Made by a program: the position numbers and the translations under genes. Positions 25,319-34,150 of a stretch of DNA of 64,000 nucleotides are shown here, piece after piece. Numbering within the stretch: the stretch's first letter is position 1; each line of letters begins with the position of its first letter. The DNA is from Halobaculum roseum (GTDB lineage Archaea; Halobacteriota; Halobacteria; Halobacteriales; Haloferacaceae): positions 1-64,000 of the forward strand of contig NZ_CP082288.1 of assembly GCF_019880245.1 (NCBI RefSeq), given 5' to 3'. The notes beneath the pieces were generated by a model. The model saw nothing but the letters and a program-made list of their open reading frames with translations. It was not told where the DNA came from and searched no databases.

Positions 25319-26353
25319 ATGGACCCCGACATCCCAGTCGCCCCCGACGACTTCTTCCGCGCCCTCGTCGAGAACACCGCGGAGGGGATGTTGACGATCG
25401 ACGAGGAGAGCACGATCCGGTACGCGAACCCGGCGATCGAGGACCTCCTCGGCTACTCGCCCGAGGAGCTCGTCGGCGAGTCGAAGATGGTAATCATCCC
25501 CGAGCGGCTCCGATCGATCCACGAGGAGGCGCTCGCTCGGTACGTCGAGTCGGACGAGCGGAGCATCGACTGGGACGGCATGGAACTCCCCGCGCTCCAC
25601 AAGGACGGTACGGAAGTGCCGACGCTGATCAGCCTCCGTGAGCACACCCACGAAGACGAGCGATACCTCACCGGCATCGTCAGGGACATCTCCCAGCAGC
25701 GCGAGCGCGAGGCGGAGCTTCACGACCAGAAGGAGCGCCTCGACGACTTCGCGGACATCCTCGCACACGACATCCGAAACTCGCTGTCTGTCGCGCAGGG
25801 ATACACGGATCTCGCTCGCCGGGAGCACGACGCGCCCGAGCTCGACACCGTGTCGGAGTCGCTCGACCGCATCGAGAAGCTCGTCGCCGACATCCTCGCG
25901 CTGTCGAAGGAGGGACGCTACGTCGGAGAGACGGAGCCGGTTCCGATCGCCGCGTGTGCCCGCGACGCGTGGAGAACCGTCCACGCCGACACGGCGACGT
26001 TCATCGTGGAGCTGGGGGAGGCGACGGTCGACGCCGACAGGAGCCGGCTCCAACAGCTCTTCGAGAACCTGTTTCGGAACGCGGTCGACCACGTCGGGGA
26101 GACCGTCACCGTCCGCGTCGGGAGCCTCGCAGATGACGACGGGATCTACGTCGCCGACGACGGCCCCGGCGTGCCGCCCGACGTTCGCGAGGAGGTCTTC
26201 GATCACGGGTTTTCGACGCGCGACCACGGGACCGGATACGGGCTGCCGATCGTCCGGCAGATCGCGACGGGACACGGCTGGACCGTCGACGTGGTCGACG
26301 GCGAGACCGGGGGCGCCCGCTTCGAGCTTCGCGGGCTCGACATCCGGTCGTGA
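25319..26353 (+). CDS. PAS-domain sensor histidine kinase
   Basis: A 344-residue soluble kinase. One PAS domain lies at about 8-125 (LVENTAEGMLTIDEESTIRYANPA). A HisKA dimerisation helix carries the phospho-histidine in DFADILAHDIRNSLSVAQGY, and the HATPase domain has NLFRNAVDH, DDGPGVPPDV and GTGYGLPIV. There is no membrane segment, so it senses a cytoplasmic signal. No response regulator lies beside it. The ATG at 25319 leaves the first 14 codons of the open frame unused. It converges on the next kinase gene. Confidence 0.9.
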   Translation: MDPDIPVAPDDFFRALVENTAEGMLTIDEESTIRYANPAIEDLLGYSPEELVGESKMVIIPERLRSIHEEALARYVESDERSIDWDGMELPALHKDGTEVPTLISLREHTHEDERYLTGIVRDISQQREREAELHDQKERLDDFADILAHDIRNSLSVAQGYTDLARREHDAPELDTVSESLDRIEKLVADILALSKEGRYVGETEPVPIAACARDAWRTVHADTATFIVELGEATVDADRSRLQQLFENLFRNAVDHVGETVTVRVGSLADDDGIYVADDGPGVPPDVREEVFDHGFSTRDHGTGYGLPIVRQIATGHGWTVDVVDGETGGARFELRGLDIRS

Positions 26354-26435
26354 CTTCGGGGCCGATCTCTCCCGGTTCCGTCTCGTCGGACGCCCGCCTT
26401 CCGGTTGCATCTCGTCGACTCCGTCGACAGGGGTC

Positions 26436-28787
26436 CTAGTTCTCGACGGTGTCGACGCCGGTCACCTCGAACCGCGCCCCGCCGTCCCCGCCGTCGACGA
26501 CATCGATCTCCCAGCCGTGTGCGTTCGCGATCTCCCGGACGATGTACAGTCCATACCCCGTACTCGCGTCGTCGGTGGTGTATCCGGGCTCGAACGCGGT
26601 CTCGCGCTCGTCGTCGGGGATCCCCGGGCCGTCGTCCGCGACGTAGAACCCGCCGGGGACGTCGCCGACGGTGATACGGCAGTCCTCGCCGGCGTGTTTC
26701 ACCGCGTTTCCGATCAGGTTCTCGAAGAGCTGTTTGAGTCGGCTCGGGTCCGCACGGACGGTCCGGTCCGTCTCGACGACCAGCTCCGCCTCAGCCGTGT
26801 CGGTGTGCATCCAGCACTCCGAGATCGCCGAGGCGAGCTCGACGGGTTCGAGGTCCCCTTCGTCGTGTCCACGTCGCGCGACCGCGAGCGACTCCTCGAG
26901 CAGCGAGAGGGCCCGGTCGACCGCGCTCGCCGCGGGATCGAGGTGGTCGGAATCCGTCTCCTCGCGGGCCAACGAGATCCGTCCCTGCGCGACGTTGAGC
27001 GGGTTGCGGAGGTCGTGTGAGATCAGCCCGGCGAACTCGTCGAGCTGCTCGTTGCGCCGACGCAGCTCCTGTTCGTGTTCGACCCGGTTGAGCGCGGCGG
27101 TCACCGCCGTCGCCAGGATCTCGACAAATGTCTCGTCCGGCTCGTCGAATGCGTTCGGCTCCGTCGACGAGACGATGAACACCCCGTGGTCGTCGAGCGG
27201 GTGGACGATCACGCTCCGGCTCGGCGTCTCCTCCGCGAGGCGGTCATGCGTTCGGATGTCGTCGATGTGTCGTGGCTCGCCGCCGTCGAACGCGTCCCAG
27301 ACGACCGCGCCGGCGGGGTCGTCCTCGACGCCCCGTTCGTACACCGGGAGTTCGTCGAACGACGACTCCACGAAGTCGGCGTGAGCCAGCAGTTCGAGCC
27401 GTCGGCCGCCGTCGCCGACGAGGTGGACTCCGCTCAGTTGCGCCCCGAGAGTCTCGCTGGCAGTCTCGACGGCGATATCCGCGATCTCCTCGGTGGTGGA
27501 CGCCCGCATCAATCGCTGAGTGCGGTCCTGAAGTTCCTCGAGCACGTGCTCGCGCTCGATCCGGTGTAACACCGCGGTCGCGTGCTCGGCCAGCGTCCGC
27601 GCCATCGACACGTCGAGGTCGTCGAACGCGTCGCGTTCGGGGGAGCCGACGAGGAGCACGCCGTGATCCGACAGCGGGAGCGCCATCTGGCTGCGAATCG
27701 GCGTGTTCGGGTTGTACGGCTCAGTCTCCTCGGCGATGTCTGCGTACACGCGTGGTTCGCCCGCTTCGTAGGTTCTGCCGGCGATCCCCTGCCCGGGAGT
27801 GAACGTCGGCGGCGCCCCGACGATCTCCTCGGTCTCGCTCGTCCACGCGACCGGGACGAGTCCGTCCTCGCTCTCGTCGTAGAGGTGGACGCCGTTGAAC
27901 GGGAGATCGAGCACGTCGCGGAGGGCATCGGCGGCGATCTGCGCGACCGACTCGGCAGTCGACGCCTCGACGAGTGCACCGGTCGCGGAGTGAAGCTCCT
28001 CGATCGCGTTCGCCCGGCGCTTCCGGTCGGTGATGTCGGTGTGCCACACGTACCAGCCGTCGGCACCGTCCTCGTCGGTTCCCCACGGGATCGCGCTCAC
28101 CAGGAACTCCCGCTCGCCGTCGGCCGTCTCGCAGACGGCCTCTCCGAGTATCGGCTCGCCCTCGGCTATCCGAGACCGGACGGTCCGGTGCTCGTCCATG
28201 CGATCGGGGGGAATGATCACGTCGGCGATGTCCGATCCGACCACGTCGGTCGCCTCGTACCCGAACGTCTCCTCGAAGGCGGAGTTGACCGCCCGGATGC
28301 GATGGGTGTCGCCGCCGTCTACGATTTCTCCCTCGATGACCGAGTTGGGAGCGTTGTCGAACAGCGCCCGGAGTCGATCGTCCGCGGCCGATCGTTCCTC
28401 CGAACGGGTTCTTTCGACCGCCTTCCGGATCCCGTCGACGAGCCGTTCGTGTCGGTCCGTCCCCGCGTCCTTCGGGAGGTAGTCCGTCGCGCCCGCCGCG
28501 AACGCGTCGCTCGCTATCGCCTCGCTTCCCTCGCCGGTGTAAATGACGAACGGAAGATCTGAATGGTCCTCGCGCACCCGGTCGAGCAGCTCGATCCCGG
28601 TTCGGTCCGGCAGCGCGTACTCGGACACCACACAGTCGAACGCCGCCGACGCTATCCGGTCGAGCCCCTCCTCGGCGTCGGAGACGACTTCGACCACGAT
28701 GTCGTCCGCGCGCTCGAAACGCTCCGCGATCAGTGCGGCTGACTCCGGCTCGGGGTCGATGTGGAGCACGCGGATCCGATCGACCAT
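26436..28787 (-). CDS. Hybrid kinase: degenerate receiver, PAS, two GAF, HisKA, HATPase
   Basis: A 783-residue soluble sensor kinase. Order: receiver 1-120, PAS about 135-260, GAF 270-410, GAF 425-565, HisKA with DEFAGLISHDLRNPLNVAQG, and HATPase with NLIGNAVKH, DDGPGIPDDE and STGYGLYIV. In the receiver the phospho-acceptor position is glutamate (VVSEYALPDRTG, E56) and the acidic pair is D11-P12, while the lysine in DYLPK remains. The receiver is therefore unlikely to be phosphorylated normally. The GAF tandem suggests ligand or redox sensing. It stands convergent to the smaller kinase. Confidence 0.9.
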   Translation of the reverse strand: MVDRIRVLHIDPEPESAALIAERFERADDIVVEVVSDAEEGLDRIASAAFDCVVSEYALPDRTGIELLDRVREDHSDLPFVIYTGEGSEAIASDAFAAGATDYLPKDAGTDRHERLVDGIRKAVERTRSEERSAADDRLRALFDNAPNSVIEGEIVDGGDTHRIRAVNSAFEETFGYEATDVVGSDIADVIIPPDRMDEHRTVRSRIAEGEPILGEAVCETADGEREFLVSAIPWGTDEDGADGWYVWHTDITDRKRRANAIEELHSATGALVEASTAESVAQIAADALRDVLDLPFNGVHLYDESEDGLVPVAWTSETEEIVGAPPTFTPGQGIAGRTYEAGEPRVYADIAEETEPYNPNTPIRSQMALPLSDHGVLLVGSPERDAFDDLDVSMARTLAEHATAVLHRIEREHVLEELQDRTQRLMRASTTEEIADIAVETASETLGAQLSGVHLVGDGGRRLELLAHADFVESSFDELPVYERGVEDDPAGAVVWDAFDGGEPRHIDDIRTHDRLAEETPSRSVIVHPLDDHGVFIVSSTEPNAFDEPDETFVEILATAVTAALNRVEHEQELRRRNEQLDEFAGLISHDLRNPLNVAQGRISLAREETDSDHLDPAASAVDRALSLLEESLAVARRGHDEGDLEPVELASAISECWMHTDTAEAELVVETDRTVRADPSRLKQLFENLIGNAVKHAGEDCRITVGDVPGGFYVADDGPGIPDDERETAFEPGYTTDDASTGYGLYIVREIANAHGWEIDVVDGGDGGARFEVTGVDTVEN

Positions 28788-28898
28788 ACTAACGGATCAT
28801 CATTCCGTTGCCACGATATATACGTTCGGTAACAGTATCGACCGTGATTCTCTGCCGACGCGCTCGTGCGATTCGCCGTCGGTCCGTCTCCGCCCCGT

Positions 28899-29399
28899 TC
28901 ACCAGTCGTACGTCCGGCGATCGGCTGATCCCTCGCCGGTGAGGACTGACAGCGTCGCGACGAACGTTACCGTCCCGTCGGCGACCGTCCGCGCGACGGG
29001 CGTGTCCGGGACTGCGACGGCGTAGGGGTCGACGGCGTGGCCGGCCGAATCCGTCAGATCCTCATAGAGCGCGCCGTGTGCCTCCGAGAGGGCGACGAAC
29101 GCCGTCGGCGTATCGCCATCGCGGACCAGCGACGGGCCGTCCTCGTCGGCGCCCGGGACGACCACCGGGCCGGGGAGGCGGTCGGCGTCGTAGCGCAGCC
29201 GTACCTCGATGTGCTCGTCGCGGACGACGAACGCGACGCGGCACCCGGAGAGGGCGGACCACTCGTCGGTTTCGAGGCCGTCGGACCCGTACGCGACCGC
29301 CCGGTCGACCGTCCGTGCGATGTCGCGCTTGTCGGCGTCCGACAGCGGCGACCGCTCACGAGCCGTGATCGACGACCCGTCCTCCGCTGGCGACTCCAT
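28899..29399 (-). CDS. Hypothetical protein
   Basis: A 166-residue acidic protein with no motif I recognise. The first 45 residues are helical (LSDADKRDIARTVDRAVAYG). The rest is mostly beta strands, including CRVAFVVRDEHIEVRLRYDADRL and DGTVTFVATLSVL. There is no signal peptide or membrane segment. The coding character is good and it is the only reasonable frame between the kinase and the transporter remnant. Confidence 0.65.
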   Translation of the reverse strand: MESPAEDGSSITARERSPLSDADKRDIARTVDRAVAYGSDGLETDEWSALSGCRVAFVVRDEHIEVRLRYDADRLPGPVVVPGADEDGPSLVRDGDTPTAFVALSEAHGALYEDLTDSAGHAVDPYAVAVPDTPVARTVADGTVTFVATLSVLTGEGSADRRTYDW

Positions 29400-29556
29400 G
29401 CGCGGGACTTTCGGCCACGATACAAAACCGTTCGTTCCCGAGTATCATCCACGAAATCGAGATGTCGAGCTCTGACTGACCCAGTGGTTCGAAACATTAC
29501 CAGACATACCTGTTGCTGGCGGCGAGAGCCACCGTTCTCGCTTATCCGTAGACGGG

Positions 29557-30129
29557 TCACGCGCCGGCAAGTTCCTGTGGCGTGTTGAACAACTTGATCC
29601 CGACGACGACCCACAGGCCGAGGCCGCCGCCACCGATGAAGAACGCGAGGTAGGCAGTCCCGACGGTGATGACCGAGGCAGTGCGGATTCCGGCGAAGAT
29701 CACGGGGAGCGCGAGCGTGAGCTGGATCCTCCGGAGGATCTCCCAGTCGGTCGTTCCCATCCCCTGAGCCGCCTCGACGATCGACTCGTCGACGTCCTCG
29801 GTGCCCGCGATGGTGTTGGTGAGGATGGGGAGAATGGCGTAGGTGAACAGTCCCACGAGGGCCGTCGTGAACCCGATACCGAGGACGGGGAACACCAGGA
29901 AGATGATGGCGATAGTCGGCACCGACTGCGCGACGTTCCCGAACCCGAGGATGTATCGCTTCAGTTTCGGTCGTCGCGTCGCGAGGATACCCCCGGGGAC
30001 GGCGACGAGGATAGCACAGACGACCGCAACGAGCACTAGCTGCAGGTGCGTGACGAGCAGTTGGAAGAACTGCTCCTGGTTCGCCAGCAGGTAGTCCCAC
30101 GCGGCCGGGAGCTGTTGGACGATGCTCAT
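29557..30129 (-). pseudogene. Truncated glycine-betaine/OpuB-type ABC permease
   Basis: A 190-residue frame encodes most of an OpuBB/ProW-type permease. It has helices near residues 27-50, 65-90, 90-112, 140-160 and 160-182, and the inner-membrane loop EAAQGMGTTDWEILRRIQLTLALP, which docks the ATPase. It stops at FNTPQELAGA, where relatives run on through one more hydrophobic helix. With the ATPase reduced to its tail upstream and no binding protein downstream, I read it as a decaying transporter gene. A short but working permease cannot be excluded. Confidence 0.68.
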
Positions 30130-30400
30130 CTATGCCCCCTCGCTGCGGCCGTCGCGGATCGCGGTCATCGTCACGATGCCGACGACTGCTCCGTCACGCG
30201 TGACCGGGAGCGCGTCGACATCGCTCTGAATGAGCTGTGAGAGCGCGACCTGCGTGCTGTCACGTCGGTCGATCAACCGACGCTCGACACCGCTCGGGAG
30301 CGGAACCCGGTACGAGAGAGGCGACAGCTGTTGACGACCGAGCGGACGGACGATGCTCGACAGCGGTAGGTGTCGTGATTGATGATCGCCAGCAGGGTTA
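30130..30400 (-). pseudogene. CBS-domain tail of a lost OpuA/ProV ATPase
   Basis: Reading the minus strand down to a TAG at 30132-30130, the frame gives LIDRRDSTQVALSQLIQ, then SDVDALPVTRDGAVVGIVTM and AIRDGRSEGA. This is the end of a CBS domain as found on glycine-betaine ABC ATPases. The TAG abuts the ATG of the permease, as in an intact operon. No ATPase core (Walker A, signature, Walker B) exists upstream: the frame hits a stop at about 30442. The 5' part has been deleted. Confidence 0.75.
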
Positions 30401-30883
30401 TCGGGATCGGATCCAGCGGGAGTTCCCTGACCGAGTTCCGTTCACCGGACAGTGGATAGCAGCGACGATAGAGAGCGGCCGACTACTCTCATTCGAGCCC
30501 ACAGCTCGTGTGGCCATCGAGGCAGATGCCGCGGCAGATCCACGCCGACACACGTCGCTCCGACGCCGAGCGTACAGCGCTCGAACGCGCCGTCAGAGAG
30601 ACTGCCCGGCTTCGAGCCCGATACCCGTTCCTCACAGGCGAACGCGAGACAGTCGAGAGACGGCTCGAACGCCCAGAGGTTGTGCGTCTCCTCGTTCACC
30701 CTGACCGCCCAGTTCGACTCCAGTAACTCGGTCGAACCGCTCTCGTACACAGTCACCACACGCGTCGTATACCCGTTCAACGAAGCCGCGTACCAACCCG
30801 TTCCGTCCGTTTGCACCGCCGTTCGGCTCCGATCGAAGATGTTCGCGATGGCGCTTACGGTACACTACCAGGATCCACGTAGC
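30401..30883. other. Gap of about 480 bases without a convincing gene
   Basis: No frame here shows a known domain. A 124-codon minus-strand frame (30442-30816) has three Trp and several Cys in an unfamiliar order, and its opposite strand is also open; I judge neither as firm. The stretch separates the transporter remnant from the oxidase gene and probably holds debris plus the oxidase promoter. Confidence 0.4.
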
Positions 30884-32665
30884 ATGGCTACGGGAACCAC
30901 TCAAATCGCCCTGACCGGAGTAATGGGCGTGTTTCTGCTCCTTGTGGTTCGGTGGCTGGTCCGCATCGAAAACTGGCGGTCGTACTCTCTCTCCGCCGGC
31001 GGGTCCGAAGCCAGCCATCACGAACAGGAGCACGTAGAGAAACCGAGCGGACTCATTCGATGGATCACGACTGTCGACCACAAGGATATCGGACTCATGT
31101 ACGGGGTGTTCGCGGTGCTCTCGTTCGCGTGGGGAGGGATCGCCGTCGTCCTCATGCGGACGGAGCTGACGACGCCGCCGGTTGACCTGCTCAGCGAGAC
31201 GTTCTATAACGCCCTGATGACGACCCACGGGATCACGATGCTGTTCCTGTTCGGCACGCCGATCCTAGCCGCGTTCTCGAACTACCTGATCCCGTTGCTG
31301 ATCGGTGCCGACGACATGGCGTTCCCACGAATCAACGCCATCGCGTTCTGGTTGTTGCCTCCCGGGGCGCTGCTCATCTGGGGCGGGCTGATCCTCGAGC
31401 CGTTTCAGGTCGGCGTCGAAGGGGCCCAGACCGCGTGGACGCTCTATGCACCCCTGTCGGTCCAGCAGACGAACGCCGGTGTCGACCTGATGATCCTCGG
31501 GCTCCATCTGACCGGGGTGAGTGCGACGATGGGGGCGATCAACTTCATCACGACCATCTTCACCGAGCGCGGCGAGGACGTCACCTGGGCGAACCTGGAC
31601 ATCTTCTCGTGGACGGTCCTCGTCCAGTCCGGCCAGATCCTCTTCGCGTTCCCGCTGCTGGGGAGCGCGCTCGTCATGCTCCTGCTCGACCGTAACTTCG
31701 GGACGACGTTCTTCGCCGTCGAGGGCGGCGGGCCGATCCTCTGGCAACACCTGTTCTGGTTCTTCGGCCACCCCGAGGTGTACATCCTCGTGCTCCCGCC
31801 GATGGGACTCATCAGCTACATCCTCCCGCGGTTCGCTAGCCGGCGGCTCTTCGGGTTCAAGTTCGTCGTCTACTCCACGCTCGCACTCGGGGTACTGAGC
31901 TTCGGCGTGTGGGCACATCACATGTTCGCGACGGGGATCGACCCGCGACTCCGCGCGTCGTTCATGGCCGTCTCGATCGCGATCGCGATCCCCAGCGCGG
32001 TCAAGACGTTCAACTGGATCTCGACGATGTGGGGCGGAAAGATCCGATTGGTAACGCCGATGCTGTTCTGTATCGGGTTCATCGCGAACTTCATCATCGG
32101 CGGCGTCACGGGCGTCTTCGAGGCGGCGATCCCCGTCGACCTCGTGCTCCACGACACGTACCACGTCATCGCCCACTTCCACTACGTCATCATGGGCGGG
32201 ATCGCGTTCGCGATCTTCGCCGGGATCTACTACTGGTTCCCGCTGGTCACCGGGCGGTGGTACCAGCGAACGCTCGGGAAGTGGCACTTCTGGCTCACCA
32301 TGATCGGGACGAACATCACGTTCTTCCCGATGGTGTTGCTCGGCTACGGCGGCATGCCCCGTCGGTACGCCGGATACGACATCACCGTCGGCCCGGTCGG
32401 CTACTTCGCCGACCTCCACCAACTCGCCACGGTCGGCGTCTACATCCTCGCGATCGGACAACTGATCTTCGTGTGGAACCTCGTCACCTCGTGGCTGGAG
32501 GGACGCCCGATCGAGGACAGCGACCCCTGGAACCTCGACGAACACGGACTGCGTACCAACGAATGGGGCTGGCTCGAACAGCATCGGGAGACGGCGCTCG
32601 TCGACGGCGGTTCGGAAATGACCGATTCAGAGTCGTCCGAGAAGACATCGACCACGGACGATTGA
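30884..32665 (+). CDS. Haem-copper cytochrome c/quinol oxidase subunit I
   Basis: A roughly 593-residue, 13-helix membrane protein, the catalytic core of an oxygen-reducing terminal oxidase. Ligand motifs are intact: TTHGITMLFLF (low-spin haem), FWFFGHPEVYILVLPP (CuB histidine and cross-linked tyrosine), and HDTYHVIAHFHYVIMGG (haem ligands). The text WITTVDHKDIGLMYG precedes helix 2. The start is uncertain: ATG 30884 (MATGTTQ) is favoured, with ATGs at 30839 and 30848 possible. No subunit II, subunit III or haem-assembly gene lies nearby, so partners must be encoded elsewhere. Confidence 0.92.
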   Translation: MATGTTQIALTGVMGVFLLLVVRWLVRIENWRSYSLSAGGSEASHHEQEHVEKPSGLIRWITTVDHKDIGLMYGVFAVLSFAWGGIAVVLMRTELTTPPVDLLSETFYNALMTTHGITMLFLFGTPILAAFSNYLIPLLIGADDMAFPRINAIAFWLLPPGALLIWGGLILEPFQVGVEGAQTAWTLYAPLSVQQTNAGVDLMILGLHLTGVSATMGAINFITTIFTERGEDVTWANLDIFSWTVLVQSGQILFAFPLLGSALVMLLLDRNFGTTFFAVEGGGPILWQHLFWFFGHPEVYILVLPPMGLISYILPRFASRRLFGFKFVVYSTLALGVLSFGVWAHHMFATGIDPRLRASFMAVSIAIAIPSAVKTFNWISTMWGGKIRLVTPMLFCIGFIANFIIGGVTGVFEAAIPVDLVLHDTYHVIAHFHYVIMGGIAFAIFAGIYYWFPLVTGRWYQRTLGKWHFWLTMIGTNITFFPMVLLGYGGMPRRYAGYDITVGPVGYFADLHQLATVGVYILAIGQLIFVWNLVTSWLEGRPIEDSDPWNLDEHGLRTNEWGWLEQHRETALVDGGSEMTDSESSEKTSTTDD

Positions 32666-32709
32666 CGCCGGGTCCCTAGTTCGACTCGAACGGCCTCGGC
32701 GATGCTCGA

Positions 32710-33897
32710 TCACCGTGATCCCACCGCGTTCATCAGCCGAATGACGAGGTAGCCGTACACGACCGCGCCCGTGAGAGCGAGTACGTCACCGGTAGTCGCC
32801 AAGATTGTGACCTCCGAAAGCGTCCCGACCACGATAAATACGAGCCCGCCCAACAGGGCGGCGATCACCAGCCACACGGTGGTCTCGGTCGCCCCCTTAA
32901 ATCGACCCGCAGTGGGCGGGAAGAACTGCATCGCGAAGCCGATGATACACAACCCGAGAAACCCGAGGAGGTTCAGTTGAAGGTGCGCGGTGATCAGCTC
33001 GGAACTGACCGTTCCGAACGCGAACGAGAGGCCGAGTGATACCCCCGCGATCCCACAAATAACCCCGACAAGAACGCCGAAGAGACCGACAGTCCGTCGA
33101 TCCGATCGGGCGAACAACAGGCCGTACACCCCCGTGAACCCGACCATCGCCGTCGCTTCGGCGATAGCACCGGCGATGAACGCCGGCCCGCCGCCGAGTC
33201 CGTACGCCAGCAATGCCGGGCCGAGTGCACCCGCTGGAAGGACGACGGCGACGAGTTCCTTCCGCGCCGGAACGCCGAGGAACCGCGGGGCGATACGAAC
33301 GCCGAGCGTGAACACGAGCACCGTCGCACCTCCGGCAGCGAGGAGGTGGCTGACACGCGGGACGTATCCGTCCGTGATCCCTGGGAGCGGGGATCCGGGC
33401 GCGAGCAGTTCGTACGATCCGACCAGTACGTACCCGAGTGCCACTATCATGAACGGGTTCGCATACCGGTCGACCCACTCCAACTCCTCCATTCCGGCAC
33501 CGGTCCCCGTCTCGCGTCCCGCCACGTTGTCCCGGATCGTCCACAGGATCGTCCCCAGAAACACGATGACGCCCAGAAACCACGCAGTGGCGCCCACGAG
33601 TTCGATGACAGGCGGGCCGACAGGGAGGGAGGCCACCGCGAGGAGTCCCGTACCGATCCCCGTCAACCCGAGTTGGATCGCCGGCGGCCACTTCGCATCC
33701 AGAACCCGTTCGAAGTAGGACGGGATCAGCAGATACCCCATCCCGAACACCATATGAAACACGAACCCGAACAGAGCCAGCACGACTTCCGTCCGGCGGG
33801 GAACTCCCGCCAGTGCCCCGAGTCGCCACAGGACGAGCGAGATCGCGCTGAAGACGACGAACCGACGCGACCAGCGACTGCTCCCCGCTGACACCAT
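32710..33897 (-). CDS. Multi-helix membrane protein with conserved His in helices (NnrS- or oxidase-subunit-I-like)
   Basis: A 395-residue protein with about 11-12 hydrophobic helices. Histidines sit within or at helix starts in FVFHMVFGMGYLLIPSYFER, VPRVSHLLAAGGATVLVF and TAHLQLNLLGFLGLCIIGFA, a layout seen in haem- or copper-binding proteins such as NnrS or CcoN-like subunits. Identity is not proven. It is convergent with the oxidase subunit I gene across 45 bases, which fits a respiratory or nitrogen-oxide role (inference). Confidence 0.75.
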   Translation of the reverse strand: MVSAGSSRWSRRFVVFSAISLVLWRLGALAGVPRRTEVVLALFGFVFHMVFGMGYLLIPSYFERVLDAKWPPAIQLGLTGIGTGLLAVASLPVGPPVIELVGATAWFLGVIVFLGTILWTIRDNVAGRETGTGAGMEELEWVDRYANPFMIVALGYVLVGSYELLAPGSPLPGITDGYVPRVSHLLAAGGATVLVFTLGVRIAPRFLGVPARKELVAVVLPAGALGPALLAYGLGGGPAFIAGAIAEATAMVGFTGVYGLLFARSDRRTVGLFGVLVGVICGIAGVSLGLSFAFGTVSSELITAHLQLNLLGFLGLCIIGFAMQFFPPTAGRFKGATETTVWLVIAALLGGLVFIVVGTLSEVTILATTGDVLALTGAVVYGYLVIRLMNAVGSR

Positions 33898-33987
33898 ATA
33901 TGTCGGAGTTCGATCGATGGGCCATTCAGTATTTCGCGAAGGGGACTCGCCTCGGCCGTTCGGTGTCGATTTTTATGGGGGCAAAGC

Positions 33988-34101
33988 TCACAGCTCTACC
34001 CGCTCAATGGGAAACCACTCGAACAGCAGGCGTTCGAGACCGAACGGAGGACACGACGGTTCTCTATCTCTGACGAACGTGAGCCGATCCGGATCTGTCA
34101 C
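33988..34101 (-). CDS. Possible small ORF or gene tail
   Basis: A minus-strand frame ends with DREPSCPPFGLERLLFEWFP then IERVEL and a TGA at 33990-33988. The aromatic, proline- and cysteine-containing end looks protein-like rather than random. A GTG at 34101 would give 37 residues; the frame continues upstream into the next membrane gene without an ATG. It could be a small protein or the surviving 3' end of a lost gene. Confidence 0.3.
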   Translation of the reverse strand: MTDPDRLTFVRDREPSCPPFGLERLLFEWFPIERVEL

Positions 34102-34150
34102 GCGAACACGTTCGCAGTCGCGTACGTTCTCGTTGGGTGCGATCGCCTGT

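Noticed and set aside
30442-30816. Minus-strand 124-codon frame
   Set aside because: No motif, unusual Cys/Trp order and an open opposite strand; kept only as part of the uncertain gap.
30452-30838. A 129-codon N-terminal extension of oxidase subunit I
   Set aside because: It shows no resemblance to oxidase N-termini and spans transporter debris; the hydrophobic protein begins near 30884.
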